A stretch of DNA of 7,674 nucleotides, from NCBI GenBank assembly GCA_023443285.1, contig JAEZVB010000152.1:1-7674 (forward strand), in the 5' to 3' direction. Position 1 is the first letter of the stretch, and every line of letters starts with the position of its first letter. The notes below the pieces were generated by a model. That model saw only the letters and a list, made by a program, of their open reading frames with translations. It did no database searches and had not been told where the DNA came from. The position numbers and the translations under genes are program-made. Origin of the DNA: Bacillota bacterium (GTDB taxonomy: Bacteria; Bacillota; Negativicutes; Sporomusales; Sporomusaceae). Of the stretch, positions 7,284-7,674 are shown piece by piece.

Positions 7284-7313
7284 ACAGGGTGCGGATTTCC
7301 GCGCCCTGTTTTT
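7284..7313 (+). terminator. Rho-independent terminator of the gatCAB operon
   Basis: Left arm ACAGGGTGCGG (7284-7294), loop ATTT (7295-7298), right arm CCGCGCCCTGT (7299-7309). All 11 positions pair, with a single T-G wobble. The right arm runs into five T's (7309-7313). It begins 24 bases after the gatB stop and faces the + strand. No comparable T-run is present for the minus strand, so it looks one-directional. Confidence 0.93.
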
Positions 7314-7337
7314 CGTATGAAAGCTATTCAGTGCGCA

Positions 7338-7343
7338 CATAAT
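7338..7343 (+). promoter_or_regulatory. Possible -10 element for the downstream membrane-protein gene
   Basis: CATAAT matches TATAAT at 5 of 6 bases and lies between the terminator and the next gene, where a new promoter is expected. The upstream region offers only a weak -35 (ATGAAA at 7317-7322, 4 of 6, with a short 15-base spacing). Transcription would start near 7350, giving a ~28-base leader that keeps the GAGGG ribosome binding site. This is a weak call. Confidence 0.25.
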
Positions 7344-7365
7344 GGTAATGAAACGTCAAAAAAAA

Positions 7366-7370
7366 GAGGG
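7366..7370 (+). promoter_or_regulatory. Ribosome binding site deciding the start at 7378
   Basis: GAGGG lies 7 bases before ATG 7378. The frame is also open upstream, with ATGs at 7342 and 7348, but neither has a purine-rich site at a suitable distance. ATG 7378 is therefore preferred. Confidence 0.65.
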
Positions 7371-7377
7371 CAACAAA

Positions 7378-7674
7378 ATGCTGAAAGCCACCTGGAATTT
7401 GCGAGCTGTATTATCTGTGCATGTACTGCGGTTGGCAATAGGAATCCTGATTGTACGGTTTGTGTATCCACTATTCTTTAATGCCAGTTCACTTATTATT
7501 GAGCTAACTGATCGGCTACTGGTAGTCGCGCTGGTATTGTGGACAGTTCGCCATACCAAGGGTGATCTGACAAAGCTAGGATTTTCCTTCCATAATTGGG
7601 GGAGAAATGTTCTCAAAGGCCTGGCCGCCGGAACAGCCTTATTATTAATCAGCCTGTATAGTGAACGCCTGTAC
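7378..7674 (+). CDS. Multi-spanning membrane protein, probable CPBP-family intramembrane protease, 3'-truncated
   Basis: The frame is open from ATG 7378 to the window end, giving 99 residues with no stop. Three hydrophobic segments can be seen: about 11-34 (VLSVHVLRLAIGILIVRFVY), 37-57 (ending LLVVALVLW) and 79-94 (GLAAGTALLLIS). Between the second and third is a short polar loop with DLTKLGFSF (63-71). A 'LGF/LGL' loop followed by a Gly/Ala/Leu-rich helix is typical of the N-terminal part of CPBP (CAAX protease and bacteriocin-processing, Abi) proteins. The catalytic EExxxR and histidine motifs of that family would lie beyond the window, so the family call is inference. Some other polytopic membrane protein remains possible. 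The gene lies 118 bases after gatB, beyond a strong terminator, so it is a separate transcription unit. An alternative start at 7348 would add 10 mostly charged or polar residues (MKRQKKEGNK). Confidence 0.75.
   Translation, partial: MLKATWNLRAVLSVHVLRLAIGILIVRFVYPLFFNASSLIIELTDRLLVVALVLWTVRHTKGDLTKLGFSFHNWGRNVLKGLAAGTALLLISLYSERLY

Overview
The window is a compact block of housekeeping genes, all on the + strand. It appears to come from a low-to-mid-GC Gram-positive (Firmicutes/Bacillota) chromosome. The evidence is a PcrA-type (not UvrD-type) helicase, an NAD+-dependent LigA, a gatC-gatA-gatB cluster, strong GGAGG-like ribosome binding sites, a GTG start and Firmicutes-like protein sequences. 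The GC-balanced codon use and the direct pcrA-ligA-gatCAB order make a clostridial or Negativicutes (Sporomusa/Pelosinus-like) host plausible. That placement is inference from memory, not a search result.

Layout: (1) bases 1-1929, the 3' part of pcrA, missing about 105 N-terminal residues including Walker A. (2) 1954-3984, complete ligA. (3) 3985-4039, a 55-base spacer entered by a perfect extended -10 element (TGATATAAT) that overlaps the ligA stop codon, a likely internal promoter for the gat genes. (4) 4040-4330 gatC, 4352-5812 gatA (GTG start) and 5817-7259 gatB, tightly packed; the gatB ribosome binding site is formed by the last sense codons of gatA. (5) 7284-7313, a strong intrinsic terminator closing the operon. 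(6) 7378-7674 and beyond, the start of a new gene for a multi-spanning membrane protein, probably a CPBP-family intramembrane protease cut by the window edge.

PcrA and LigA act in DNA replication and repair: PcrA unwinds DNA and displaces proteins, and LigA seals nicks. GatC, GatA and GatB form the heterotrimeric amidotransferase that converts misacylated Glu-tRNA(Gln), and often Asp-tRNA(Asn), to the correct Gln/Asn forms. Its presence suggests an indirect route to Gln-tRNA. All signature and catalytic residues checked are present, so every gene looks functional.

I found no mobile element, CRISPR array, RNA gene or novel system. The points worth a second look are regulatory: the promoter on the ligA stop codon, and a run of very short start-to-stop mini-ORFs that end on or against the start codons of ligA, gatC, gatA and gatB. 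The second pattern may be chance.
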